Origin: Ananas comosus
Taxonomy: Eukaryota; Streptophyta; Magnoliopsida; Poales; Bromeliaceae
Direction: 5' to 3'
Assembly (NCBI RefSeq): GCF_001540865.1
Contig: NC_033635.1
Location: 2,442,916 to 2,506,915 of the forward strand
DNA: 64,000 nt
Shown: piece by piece, positions 51,010 through 61,515 of the stretch
How the letters are laid out: every line of letters begins with the position of its first letter
How positions within the stretch are numbered: position 1 is the stretch's first letter
Made by a program: the position numbers and the translations under genes
Notes under the pieces: generated by a model
Databases searched by the model: none
What the model saw: the letters and a program-made list of their open reading frames with translations, nothing else
Told to the model about the DNA's origin: nothing

Positions 51010-51730
51010 TCGACAAAAATTGGTAATATACAGGTAAAACAAAAAGTTATCTGTTAAAATTTTAGGTACGAGTCCGGATATTTTATATATATATTCATAC
51101 CGGATTTGGACCCAATTCGAACCTGATCTTTTAATGAATAGGGGCCGGAAAAATTTTCAAATCCGTACCCGGAGCTGGACCCGGTTAAATATCCAATAAT
51201 AAATAAAAAAAATTTGAAGTTGAGAAATCAATTTCAATAGAACTTATAGATGAAATGTCTTTATATATTTTCATCATAGTGAAAATCCTAATCGTTCTAT
51301 TTACTCTTTTTTTTTTTATTTTACTTGTTTTCTAATTCTAATTGTTTACCGTTTAAATTTTTCCTTTGAACAAATTTTATTAGATTGGGTGCAACTAATT
51401 AGAACACATATTTTTTTTATAGTGAGAGATTTATGGTTTGTTCGCTTAATAAAATTAATAAAAAATATATATATATACGGATATCCATACTCAATTTAGA
51501 CCAGAGCCGTACCTAATTCATGCCCGGTCTTAAACGCATAGTGTACGCAAACTCGTTCAAATAAATCCGATCATTGTGTATATTATTAACTTAAAGTATT
51601 CAGATCTGAACTCGATCCGTAATTAAATAAATAGAATATATATTTTTTTTTATTTATTTTTTAAAAAATATAAATATAGTATATCAACTATCCAAACTAT
51701 CCGGACCCGTCAATCCACGGATATCTTTAC
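51010..51730. mobile_element. Putative hAT-like non-autonomous element
   Basis: Present only in copy A. It carries repeated, partly inverted words of the type gtccggat / atccgta / acccgg, for example gagtccggatatttt near 51070 and ctatccggacccgtcaatcc near 51695. Such subterminal repeats are typical of short hAT-like plant elements. No transposase frame. Termini and target duplication not identified. Confidence 0.35.
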
Positions 51731-51778
51731 TAATGATGACCAGTCTTTTACATAGGCTCCAAGAAATTAATTAATCAT

Positions 51779-51880
51779 ATCTCCGAGAAGAAGACGCAAA
51801 TACTATCATCAACGACGTAGTCGTAGATGCCGAAGCTCTCATCATCACCGTATAAACCGTAGAAGTTCGACGGTCGGAGA
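51779..51880 (-). pseudogene. Relic of a third minus-strand ATL (3' end only)
   Basis: About 100 bases match the last codons of the 50102-50737 gene: atctccgagaagaagacg, then gatgccgaagctctcatcat, then accgtagaagttc. The order and orientation are the same, with an extra short piece (gacgtagtcgta). The rest of the gene is gone. It lies just upstream of the broken mini-gene. Confidence 0.75.
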
Positions 51881-51942
51881 GCCGTAGTCCTAGTCTGACT
51901 CAATTCTAATTGTTGTAGATAATCGCTACGAAATTTGAGTGC

Positions 51943-51950
51943 TATATAAA
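51943..51950 (+). promoter_or_regulatory. TATA box of the broken mini-ATL, copy A
   Basis: TATATAAA about 68 bases before the mini-gene ATG, in sequence identical to the copy B promoter (gtgctatataaataactcaa). Confidence 0.55.
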
Positions 51951-52017
51951 TAACTCAACACGCTCGTTTACTTGCACCTATTGCAAACTCTGCGCTATTG
52001 TTTTGTAATTCCTCGAT

Positions 52018-52212
52018 ATGGCTACGCCGTGGTCCGACATCTGGTTGGGTCTCTTCGTTCTGGCTGCTTTCCTATTACTTGCTGTCTGATACTCCTGCAG
52101 TTGGCGTTGGCGGCACAGCACGGTGCAGGAGCTTCCGGCCGTCGACCCTGCTCGATCCCCTCAGAATGACGAAATCCACTTCACCGTCCACATCGTCGAC
52201 CGGCGCCACTGA
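52018..52212 (+). pseudogene. Broken RING-less mini-ATL, copy A
   Basis: Same start (MAT), membrane segment (GLFVLAAFLLLAV) and end (QNDEIHFTVHIVDRRH then stop) as the 57098 gene. However, codon 24 is TGA (52087-52089) where copy B has a coding codon, and part of the Cys-rich juxtamembrane patch is missing. The frame otherwise stays open to the shared stop at 52210. The C-terminal half is unusually well kept for a dead gene. Most likely a pseudogene. Confidence 0.8.
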
Positions 52213-52942
52213 ATGATGCATTGTTTTATGAGATTGCTGATGCCTGATGTTTGAGTTTTTCTTTCTCTATATATATTTTTTCTTCTTATTTTTCTGTTCG
52301 CAATCTTAAGTAATGGTTATTAGGGTCTTTTTCTAAAATTTTAAGTGGTACTAATTATGCTGGTATGTATGGCTAATTTTTGCTTAATATCTGAGGTTTA
52401 ATTCAATTCTTTGTTATGGATTCTCTTGTGGCTTCTAAATTCTAGTGCATTTTAGCAATTGGATATTAAGATTTTCAAAGTTGATAATTTGCAATTTTTT
52501 CTTGGCTCAAACTTACCTAATTTCTGAATTAGTTGATATTTGATTGGAAGTGTTAATTGGAGTGCAATAAACCTTTCTTTAAAAGAAAATCCAAAGACAC
52601 CCCCTTTAGGATAATTGCTATCAGAATTTTAGGTATTTAATCAAAATTTGTTATAGGCTATTAATTGGTGTCTGTGCGCCCTAAGTGTTTTCTAGATCGA
52701 ATTAAAGTACTCGTCTTAATGTTACGGTCAATGAAAGTTTGGCACAATGTATGCACTATGCAGTATATAAGCTCCGGAGAACCGATAGAAAAGGAACAAA
52801 AAAGAAAAGAAAAGAAAAGAAAAAAAGCGAAATAAAAAGCTCGCTGCGCCACGAGTATATCTTTCACGCTTCGAAGGGCTCTCTATCTCCTCGTCATCCT
52901 CTCCGGCGCGAGTTTACATGTCCTTCGCCCCCTCTCTCTCTC
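52213..52942. other. Intergenic region before the truncated gene, copy A
   Basis: 3' flank of the mini-gene, then (from about 52730) sequence shared with the promoter and leader of the gene at 57773, including cgctgcgccacgagtatat. No extra gene seen. Confidence 0.6.
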
Positions 52943-53004
52943 ATGTCCTCGTCTCTCCCGCCCTGCGTTACCCTCCTCCGCGGCGCATCTCACCGCCCCC
53001 CCCT
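52943..53004 (+). pseudogene. 5' fragment of the downstream plastid-protein gene, copy A
   Basis: ATG 52943 and about 20 codons (MSSSLPPCVTLLRGASHRP) match the first exon of the 57773 gene. The homology stops where the GC-rich insertion or rearrangement begins. None of the later exons occur here, so this is a dead end of the duplication. Confidence 0.85.
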
Positions 53005-53760
53005 CCCCTCAAGCTTCTGGGGTGTTCGGCACGGCTTCGGGCAGGGCTATAGTCCGTGCCGGGCTGGCCCGGCTCGAACCTCCGGGCCATGCTGGGCCGC
53101 ACCTCTGTGGCCCGACAGCCCGGCATGGCAGGTGCCTTGGGCCTTAGGGCCTAAGCTCTCCTCTTCCCCAGGAGCTTGAGGAGAGGCTCCCCATGGCGCC
53201 TCCGCCCACAGCCCCGGTACCCGAGGCCCCCGCGCCGGACCCAGTGAGGCCCCCCGAGACCCCTGCGCCAGCCCCAGCACCGGCCCTCGAGCCCCTCGCG
53301 CCGGCCTCGTGGCTCCAGCGCCGGCCCCCGTGGCCCTCGTGCCGGCCCCCAAGGCCCTCGCGCCGGCCTCCCGTGGCGCCTCCGCCCACGGCCCCGGCCC
53401 GAAGAACGGATGCTGCGGGCGACGACAGCAACGAAGCACCCCCCGGTCGATACAAATTTATTATTTTTAAAAAAATTAAATATTTACTATATTACAATTA
53501 TTTTTATATATTTTTAAATAATTAAATTAAATTAAAACTAATTTTTTAAAAAAAAATTAAAAAATAAATATTTTAAGAAACGGCCCGGCCGGGCACACCC
53601 CGTGCCTTCCGGACCGAAGCGCCGTCCCGGGCCAGAGGCTAGACAGCTCGGGCCCGGCCCGGCACGGTCCGAAATTAAAACCGGGCCGAGCCAGGCCGAC
53701 TACTAGCCCGTTTCGGTCCGAAAAATGTGAGCCGTGCCGGCCCGTTACAGCCCACATTAC
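53005..53760. mobile_element. GC-rich element with repeated GGCCCGGC-type motifs (hAT-like?)
   Basis: Both ends are dense in gccgtgccgggc / cggcccggcacgg words in inverted orientation (53027-53115 and 53581-53745), the type of subterminal repeat seen in some plant hAT elements. The middle holds a Pro/Ala-rich minisatellite (53190-53420) with a flanking direct repeat (ggcgcctccgcccac at 53193 and 53374) and an AT-rich core (53455-53575). No transposase recognised. Ends and target duplication not found. Confidence 0.4.
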
Positions 53761-54150
53761 ACTGAGATATCTTGAAGTCATTGGTGGACCGTACTGCAGA
53801 GAAGTTTGGCCATGAGTTGCATGCATATAGTGCACGGGTGCATGTGAGAGAGAAAAAGAGAGTTGTGTTCTTTGTGGGTTTTCAAAAAAAGGGTTCTGGT
53901 TGTACTATTCTGTTGCAGAAGAGAAGTTAGATATAAACTTCTTTCTTTAATGAATTTTATTTTATTCGTATATTTTCTGTTTGGTTATTTTTTTTTTTTA
54001 TAATTGCATCAGATTCTGCTAAAAATTCGATTAGACGCTTTCGTTGTAGAATTCCAACAATCAGTACCGGATCAACAACAGTCGGTAACAATACGAGTTA
54101 AGAATTCTCAAAATTTGGTACCGATGCGATGCGAATACCGGATTCCCAAC
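53761..54150. other. Unassigned spacer between duplication copies
   Basis: Non-coding sequence that does not match either copy of the duplicated block. It may be another transposon fragment, but no diagnostic ends were seen. Confidence 0.4.
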
Positions 54151-54349
54151 AAAAATAATTTTGGCACTTAAAGAATCCACCTAATAATAGTGCTCGGAGT
54201 AATAGGATTTCCTAAACCGAGTCGGAATTTCCGAATCAAATTAACTTTGATTAAAATCCTTACATCTCATACTCGTAAACTACATAGTTTTCTAGTCACG
54301 ATAGGCAACACCAACGTGTAGTGCCTACAAATATAAAGAACCACATGCA

Positions 54350-54356
54350 TATATAA
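54350..54356 (+). promoter_or_regulatory. TATA box of the plus-strand ATL, copy B
   Basis: TATATAA 64 bases before ATG 54414, conserved with copy A. Confidence 0.65.
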
Positions 54357-54413
54357 GCCCCTCTTCTTTTATACGCCAATAGTAGTAATAGTACTGCTCT
54401 ATTCCTCCTCCTC

Positions 54414-54905
54414 ATGGCTACGTTCTCAGTTTTCTCCATCCACTGGAGCTTCGGGCTCGTCGCCACCACCGTCGTGTTGGTCGCCTTCGGAGTCACCTTC
54501 GCAGTCGCCATCCTTGCGATCCTCGTCCTCATCCTTGCCAACGTCTTCAACTGCTGCTATGACTTCTTCTGCAATCTCCGGCACGCGGCGAGAGAAGACG
54601 GCCTCCCGCGCACTCTCGTCGACGATGTAGCCCCCGCTATGGTCTACTCCAACGGCACCGCTCCTTCTGGCTGCCGTCCCGATGACAACGCCTGCGCAAT
54701 ATGTCTGGATGAGCTGGAAGCAGGAGCGGAGGTGCGCGTGCTGCCGCGTTGCAAGCACACGTTCCACAGGAGCTGCATCGATCAGTGGCTCGGCGTGCGA
54801 TCGGAAATTTGCCCACTCTGTCGAGATCATGTAGTTGATATAGAAAAGCCTTGTGACCAAATCAGCATTGAGATTTCTATGTTGGCAATCGCCAATGATG
54901 TATAA
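54414..54905 (+). CDS. RING-H2 finger protein, ATL-like (plus-strand copy B)
   Basis: Single exon, 163 residues, paralogue of 48395-48883 with one extra residue in the linker (TLVDDVAPA versus TLDDVAPV). Membrane segment at about residues 13-45. The RING-H2 has all eight ligands: [21 protein letters not shown]. The RING and C terminus ([12 protein letters not shown]) are nearly identical to copy A. Substitutions cluster in the membrane segment and linker, which suggests selection on the RING. Probable E3 ubiquitin ligase. Confidence 0.9.
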   Translation: MATFSVFSIHWSFGLVATTVVLVAFGVTFAVAILAILVLILANVFNCCYDFFCNLRHAAREDGLPRTLVDDVAPAMVYSNGTAPSGCRPDDNACAICLDELEAGAEVRVLPRCKHTFHRSCIDQWLGVRSEICPLCRDHVVDIEKPCDQISIEISMLAIANDV

Positions 54906-55519
54906 TTAATTAAGTAATTTTTTGTAGAGAGCTTTTTTTTTCCCTTTTTTTTTTCCTTTTTACTTCGTATCATAACGAGTTTGGTAGCAGATTGAGTTGT
55001 TTATGTTTCTTGATAGTTCGCTCTCTTGTAAATATTAATTTTTTCTTATGAATATATAGTGATAGTTTCGAGCAAATTGATTTATAATTGTTCTCAAACG
55101 GAACTATTCAGAATTGTTAGATGTAGCTCGAAATTTAGTTATCGAATTGGATTTTATAATCCTGATTCATGTACTGCTGAGCGGTGTAATAAATTTTGAA
55201 AAATGATTTGTAAAGAAAAAATAAACGTTTGTGATAGAAATAGTTCCAATAATAAAAAAACTCATTAAAAATTTTTATATTAATATTAACAGTGTAGTAT
55301 ATACAAGAACCAATTTTCTCCATATACATGATGAATTTTTTTAAAGATAATATGCTTATATTCCATTGAATAAAAAATTATGTACAAAAATTGTAAACAG
55401 CACATTGATGCGACAGGCCCATGCAACCCAAAGCAGTGCCCAAAGAAAACTAATAAAGATCAAGAAATGAGAGATGCTACTTAATGACACAGTTAATTAC
55501 ATAAGCTCCAAGAAAGTAA
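54906..55519. other. Convergent intergenic region, copy B
   Basis: Matches the copy A region after removal of its 600-base extra segment. No gene. Confidence 0.65.
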
Positions 55520-55715
55520 TCATATCTCCGAGAAGAAGACGCTAATACTATCATCGCCGATGCCGAAGCTCTCGTCATCACCGTATAAGCGGTAGAAGTT
55601 CATCAGCGAGTCGACTGTCGGAAAACCGGCAGAAGTTCATCAGCGAGTCGACTGTCGGAAAACCGTTGCCGGTGTTGTCGTCAGAATCATGATCAAGATC
55701 CCCGTCGGACGTCGG
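55520..55715 (-). pseudogene. Untranslated remnant of the ATL C-terminal tail, copy B
   Basis: Sequence matching the tail of the 50102-50737 gene, now downstream of a new stop. It carries a 37-base tandem duplication (unit starting agaagttcatcagcgagtcg, about 55594-55667) that would also shift the frame. It still ends with the ancestral ctccgagaagaag segment. Confidence 0.85.
55594..55667. repeat. 37-bp tandem duplication
   Basis: Two adjacent copies of a 37-base unit, present once in copy A at about 50176-50210. Recent, since the copies are almost identical. Confidence 0.9.
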
Positions 55716-56201
<486 letters not shown>

Positions 56202-56799
56202 CTAGCTCGTACTCTGGCGAACCAGGGAGGAGGAGGAGGAGGAGCAGAAAAGGTAATAGCTAAGTGGTGGCTGTAAGACGAAATTAACTGGTAAACTGTG
56301 GGACGACGCAACTGTCCGTAGTCTATATATTAACGGAACGTATCCTAATCCTAGTATTTGTTGATGATTATACACAATTCTAGTAGAATTACTTTTCCTT
56401 AATTCCGAATCTAACTAAACTTTCCAAATCAGGTTCAAATCCCACTTCTAGTTCTAGTCGGACTTTATTCTAATTATCGTACATTAGCGCTAAGAAAATT
56501 TGAGTGCTTAAGCTATTCCGCGATAATGGGTTTGTCCTATATAAAACATTGTTTTTATTTTTAATAAATCGTGACATTTTAATCTCTACAATATTTATAA
56601 AAATATATTATCTATAGATATATTAAAAGTTCAGTTTTAAACGGGTTACGTGTCGGGTTCTTTTTCGCGCGGCCGTTCCCCTCCTCTCTCCGATCCGTTT
56701 ATGTCCCCTAAATCTTTCGGGCTGAAGAGCCAATAAAACATTCTGAAATGATTCGTTTTCTTTTTTTTATTTGTGAATCATATAATTTAATTAGGACTC

Positions 56800-56960
56800 A
56801 ACATGACAACCGTCCGTTGCTTAAATAATGTTCAAACATCTAGTATCACTCTATACATTAACGGTACGAATCCTAATCCTAGTAGGATTTGTTGACGATT
56901 ATACATAATCCTAATAGAATTACTTTTTCCTTAATTCGGAATCAGCTTCAATATCCCTCT
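56800..56960 (-). pseudogene. Leftover promoter flank of a third minus-strand ATL
   Basis: This piece (caaccgtccgttgcttaaata, then attaacggtacgaatcctaa, then ggatttgttgacgattatac) repeats the upstream region of the 50737 and 56192 genes but has no coding sequence beside it. It complements the 3' relic in copy A (51779-51880). Confidence 0.7.
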
Positions 56961-57022
56961 TCTAGTCCTAATCTGAACTGAATTCTAATTATTGTAGATA
57001 ATCGCTACGAAAATTTGAGTGC

Positions 57023-57030
57023 TATATAAA
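57023..57030 (+). promoter_or_regulatory. TATA box of the mini-ATL, copy B
   Basis: TATATAAA about 68 bases before ATG 57098, identical in copy A. Confidence 0.6.
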
Positions 57031-57097
57031 TAACTCAACACGCTCGTTTACCTGCACCTATTAAAAACTCTGCGCTATTGTTTCGTAATTCCTCGAT

Positions 57098-57328
57098 ATG
57101 GCTACGCTGTCGTCCGAAAAGCCTAGTTTAAAATTCGTCCTCCTCTGGTGTTGTCTCTTGGCTCTGGCTGGTTTCCTATTAGTTGCTGCCGTTTCCTTCT
57201 GCAGGTGGCTTTGCTGCGATTGTCGTCGGCACTGCACGGCGCAGGAGCTTCCGGCCGTCCGCCCTGCTCGAGCCCCTCAGAATGACGAAATTCACTTCAC
57301 CGTCCACGTCGTCGACCGACGCCACTGA
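57098..57328 (+). CDS. RING-less mini-ATL membrane protein
   Basis: Single exon, 76 residues from ATG 57098 (MATLSSEKPSLKFVLLW). One membrane segment (about residues 11-34) is followed by a Cys/Arg-rich patch (CRWLCCDCRRHC). A linker (QELPAVRPARAPQNDEIHF) ends in TVHVVDRRH and stop. The layout and the DEI-x-x-T-x-H pattern match the N-terminal half of the neighbouring minus-strand ATL proteins ([21 protein letters not shown]), which continue into a RING. Here the protein ends before it. Inferred role: unknown, possibly a competing partner of the full ATLs. It has its own TATA box. Confidence 0.7.
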   Translation: MATLSSEKPSLKFVLLWCCLLALAGFLLVAAVSFCRWLCCDCRRHCTAQELPAVRPARAPQNDEIHFTVHVVDRRH

Positions 57329-57772
57329 ATGATGCATTGTTTTATGATATTGCTGATGTTTGAGTTTTTCTTTCTCTATATTTTTGTTTTTCCTTCTTAT
57401 TTGCTGTTTGCGACCTCAAGTAATGGTTATGAGTTTTGTTCCTCGTTTTTCGCTTAATATCTGAGGTTTAATTCAATCTTTTGTTATGGATTCTGTAGTT
57501 GCTTATCTTAATTTGAACGCATTTTAGAAATTGGTTATTATAATTATGCTATTGAATGTTATGGTCCATGAAAGTTTGGCACAATGTATGCAGTATAATA
57601 TAAGCTCCGGAGCATTGAAAGGACAAAGAAAAATAATAATAATAATAAAATAAAGGAAAATAAAAAGCTCGCTGCGCCACGAGTATATATCTTTCCCGCT
57701 TCGAAGGGCTCTCTATCTCCTCCTCATCCTCTCCGGCGCGAGTTTACAAGTCCTTCGTCCTCTCTCTCTCTC

Positions 57773-58020
57773 ATGTCCTCGTCTCTCCTGCCCTGCGTTA
57801 CCCTCCTCCGCGGCGCATCTCACCGCCCCACTCTCCCCCCCTTCCCCACCTCCATCCACCGCCGCCTCCGCCTCCGGCGCCGAACCACCGCGACCTCATC
57901 CTCTCCTCCGCCGCCTCCGCCGCCGCATCACGGTGGCCGGAGCACCCGCCGCGCCGCCTCCTCCGCACTCCTCCTCCTCCTCCTCGACGGCCCCGCGGCG
58001 CGTCCCCACCGTTCGTCCTT

Positions 58021-58060
<40 letters not shown>

Positions 58061-60570
58061 CGCTTGTTCTAAATCGGATGGTTCACGTTTCGATTTCGTC
58101 CCTCTCCTCTTTCCCTGATCTTGATCTGAATCGATCGGTATGTGATGATCGCAGGCGCTGATGCGGGGAATCCGTTCGATAAATATGTGAAGAGGTAATC
58201 TCTCTCCTCCGCTTGTTTGGTTTTGGATGGAAATTAGGGTTTTCACATTCGTGGAGTGATCGAATTCAGCTATTTCAAATCGGTAATTGCAAGTTCAGCT
58301 TACTATCATTATTTGGCCGTGTAAGAATTTATGTTTGCCTTACATATATTTGTCTGCATTTGAATATCCACCTTGAATCAACAGATTCTTGAAAAATGTG
58401 GCTGATGCCGAGTTTTTGGTAAAATTAGTCAGAGCAGCTGAAGTTGATGGGCTGGAGATAATTATGAACAACTTACTCTTCTTGTGATATGTGTGTTGTA
58501 TGAGGAATGAGGTTGGGATTATCATTTTAAAGGTTTTCATGTGTTGTGTGCTAATTATTCACTTTAGGTTGTTTTCGGATATGATCTTATTATTCAGGTT
58601 ACATCTGAATATGCTACTCTGTTTTTCAATTTTATATTATTAATTTCTTGTTCACAAACATTAATAATCCAGGTAACGAGTTCCAGCAATTTGTTATGAC
58701 ATCATAGCTGTCATTACATACTTAGATCATGTCATTTAACAAAGTTTAGCCATCATATTGAACTTCCCTTTTTGATCATGAGTGTGGCTTTCTTTTCATG
58801 CTCCTTTCTTTTTTCCCTCAATTTTGTCAGGAAAAAGCTGGAGCCTTTAGAGGCATACATCCCTGCTGTTCTTTTGACTCAAGCACAATTCGAGGACTTA
58901 GGTAAATAGCTGCTGATATTTTACCATCAACAACTAACCCTCAAGAAAGTGTTTACAGAGATTTACACACTTTTTGGAACTAAAACCACTAATAACTAAC
59001 CCTCAAGAAAGAGTTTTTACGGAGATTTACACACATTTTGGAACTAAAACTGAAATTTCCTGCTGAAAGATCATTCAGTGTGTCAGTGTTAGGCGATAAA
59101 TGCATTAAAACCTCATAATTTTCTTGCAGAGAAGGCTAATTCAATGCATCGTACTAAGGTTTTATAATTTATTAACTATTGCTAGACTGAAGTTCTGAGC
59201 CAAACCTGCCTAACTCGAGCTATTGCCACCCTATCAAATTCCAGGTTTTTCTTATGCGGAACCATATAATTGAAAAGGATATCTTATGTTAGATATCAGT
59301 GCACACGAATATTAAATTCTTGGAACAGCCTCATAAATGACCTAGAGTGCCTTTTGAATATAATTATTTATTCGAGTAGTTTATAATAAAATTTTTAATT
59401 TGTAATTCCTTTAAATGCTTGAGATATCTTTTATCTGATCTTCTTGTATGATGTATCACTTTCACTCTGAAACATGTTCTTTCACTTAAATATCCCCTTG
59501 TTGTACCTCTTCACAGAGAAATATCTGGATCTGGAGCAGCCAAACTATGATGAAAGCAGATCTTTACTTCGATCTGGTCCAGCTGCGTCTCTACGAGTAA
59601 ATATTCGAGCTGTGAGTATCGAAGTAACCAAATAGAAATGATTATAATTGTCTACGAAATATGCTTGATGAGATGTTTCTTCTAAGCTTTCAGATATGGT
59701 TAGTTAGCTATATATAGTTGTATTTCTACAGTTTCTAGTCATTTTTCACAAGCAGCTGAGATTTATTATTTGTAAGGTGATTTGTTTCTTATATAGAACC
59801 AATGCATGGCGACTGAATCAAAACTAACTGATACCATTTTCAAACTATTACTACCAAGTTAGCTTTCTTCATTGTCGCCGAATGTGTTTCATGTGAGCGT
59901 TTTTAGGGCATGGTGGTGCTAATTAAGAGTTGTTTACACATGTTTATTTGCTGTGGCAGCACTTTATGACATTATGTTCGGAATTATAGGTGGCACAATA
60001 TGCTACTGATAGTGGGCAAGGAAAAGTCGCTTCAGATGCCGTCGATCAATGCCTAAGGTATGGTTCTTTTCGAACGATCTATAACGTTCATCAGCATGAC
60101 TTGGAATTTTCGTTCTTATTTGCTCTGTAAACTGAAAATTTTTCTTCTTTCATAGAGCATTAGAGGATCTCGACTCACTACTGCTACATGCATTGAGGAA
60201 AGACCCAACTGCATCAGTTGAATCTATGAAGAGCAAGATCAGGCTCGCTGTGGGTGCTTTGGATAGGTACTAGTAAATCTGCTTACTGTATCTATTTTCT
60301 GAATCTTCTCTTCCTAAAAAAAAACTATTCTTCTCAAACAGCAACTTTTTGCTTAATTGACCAAAAAGAGCAAGCCAGATCCTTTTTAGCTGCAATTTTA
60401 TCGTATTATCCGGTATGATCTATTTTGAAAATTTTGATTCGTATTGAATAATACAAAAAAACCCCTCCAAATAATAGTACCTACTCATTTGTAGTCTCTT
60501 GCAAACTGTGCCATCAACAATTCTGGACAAAGGGAAGGCAATAGCAGATGCATTACAGGATTCCAAGTGA
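57773..60570 (+). CDS. Conserved plastid-type protein of unknown function
   Basis: Seven exons close in frame to about 229 residues: 57773-58001 (or 58010), 58155-58194, 58831-58901, 59517-59611, 59990-60057, 60156-60266, 60495-60570. The N terminus is Ser/Arg/Pro-rich like a transit peptide, with a Leu run (SALLLLLLDGPAA) that may be a thylakoid or membrane signal. The mature part starts DAGNPFDKYVKRKKLEPLE and includes SLLRSGPAASLRVNIRAVAQ, VDQCLRALEDLDSLLLHALR and LLQTVPSTILDKGKAIADAL. I recall this as a conserved plant protein without assigned function. The exon 1 donor is uncertain between two GT sites in the same phase. The 5' end is duplicated at 52943. Confidence 0.85.
58023..58058. 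repeat. CT microsatellite in intron 1
   Basis: A run of CT dinucleotides just after the exon 1 donor region. Confidence 0.85.
58932..59050. repeat. ~60-bp tandem duplication in an intron
   Basis: The unit starting aactaaccctcaagaaag and ending ttggaactaaaac occurs at about 58932-58986 and 58994-59052, with a few differences. Non-coding, inside the intron after exon 58831-58901. Confidence 0.85.
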
Positions 60571-61515
60571 TGGGAATGAAGGCAAGTTGGAAGATATGAA
60601 TCCAGAGGTGAAACAATTGGAAAGTCTTCTCTGACGACAGATCTTAAGGCCTCTCAATAATGTTTCCGTCAAAAATAGGGAAAAGTGAAAAGATAAAAAG
60701 AAATGTTGTGGTCTCCAGTAATTAAAATGATGTATTCGGACGTATTATGATTCTTGCAAGATTGGTGCAAATTTCTGAAAATGCCTAATAACCACAACAA
60801 TGCCAAAAATTAATTGATTCGTTGGAGGCATGATGACTGATTTAAAAAAATTAAGGACAAATAACATGTACAACGAGTTAGCGTACATTCGCTAGTGAAA
60901 TCCATTCACGTCGGTTATGGGTTTTGTACAAGTATTCACGTGTACAGTAATACCCTTCAAACTAGAATGGTTTTGTGTCCTTAGGCCTGAATAACTGATC
61001 TTTGATAGGTACGGCAATTATTACTACGGCACCAATATACAACCTGAACCAGTATCATAGCTTAGAAGTAAAACAACGCAATAACTAAAAGCTCATCAAC
61101 TATAATGTGGCCCCGCTACTTGGTAAACCAAAAACAGCCAATCGACCCGTTACCCGCCCTCCTATTAGGTATTTTTATAGCATTATCTAAAATTGAATAT
61201 TTTGCAAACCACTAATACAATAACATAAATTTAGATTCAGCAACAAATTTAAAAACACAAACCACGCCCGCTGATTCCACCGCATATTTGTTACAAGGGC
61301 GCGCATATTTGTTACACGGGCGCACGTACGCTCTACCAAGCAAGATGCACAACACTAGCAACACCTCAGAGGCCATTTTAATGGGGTATATACAGGGGAA
61401 ACGATAGGACTTTGTTAAGTCGTTCGTGCTACAGGAAAAACGGACCCGGTTTCAAATATTTAATAGGGGGATAAATATTACGAGATAAAAATAGCTATAA
61501 ATTACTGCCTGCGCC
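60571..61515. other. 3' intergenic region between convergent genes
   Basis: No gene. It includes a 20-base near-duplicate (gcatatttgttacaagggcgc and gcatatttgttacacgggcgc, 61282-61323). Confidence 0.65.

Larger units (their letters stand above)
48121..53007. repeat. Tandem segmental duplication, copy A
   Basis: From the shared start (aaataatttggcacttgag) to the shared stop inside the coding start of the next gene (gcatctcaccgcccc), this block is collinear with copy B at 54151-57833. It holds a plus ATL, a minus ATL, a mini-ATL (broken) and the first part of the downstream gene. Copy A has about 600 extra bases at 49258-49855 and a different segment at about 51010-51880. Confidence 0.9.

Noticed and set aside
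53193..53525. Pro/Ala-rich plus-strand frame as a gene
   Set aside because: Minisatellite composition inside a GC-rich repeat element, ends in AT-rich junk; no domain.
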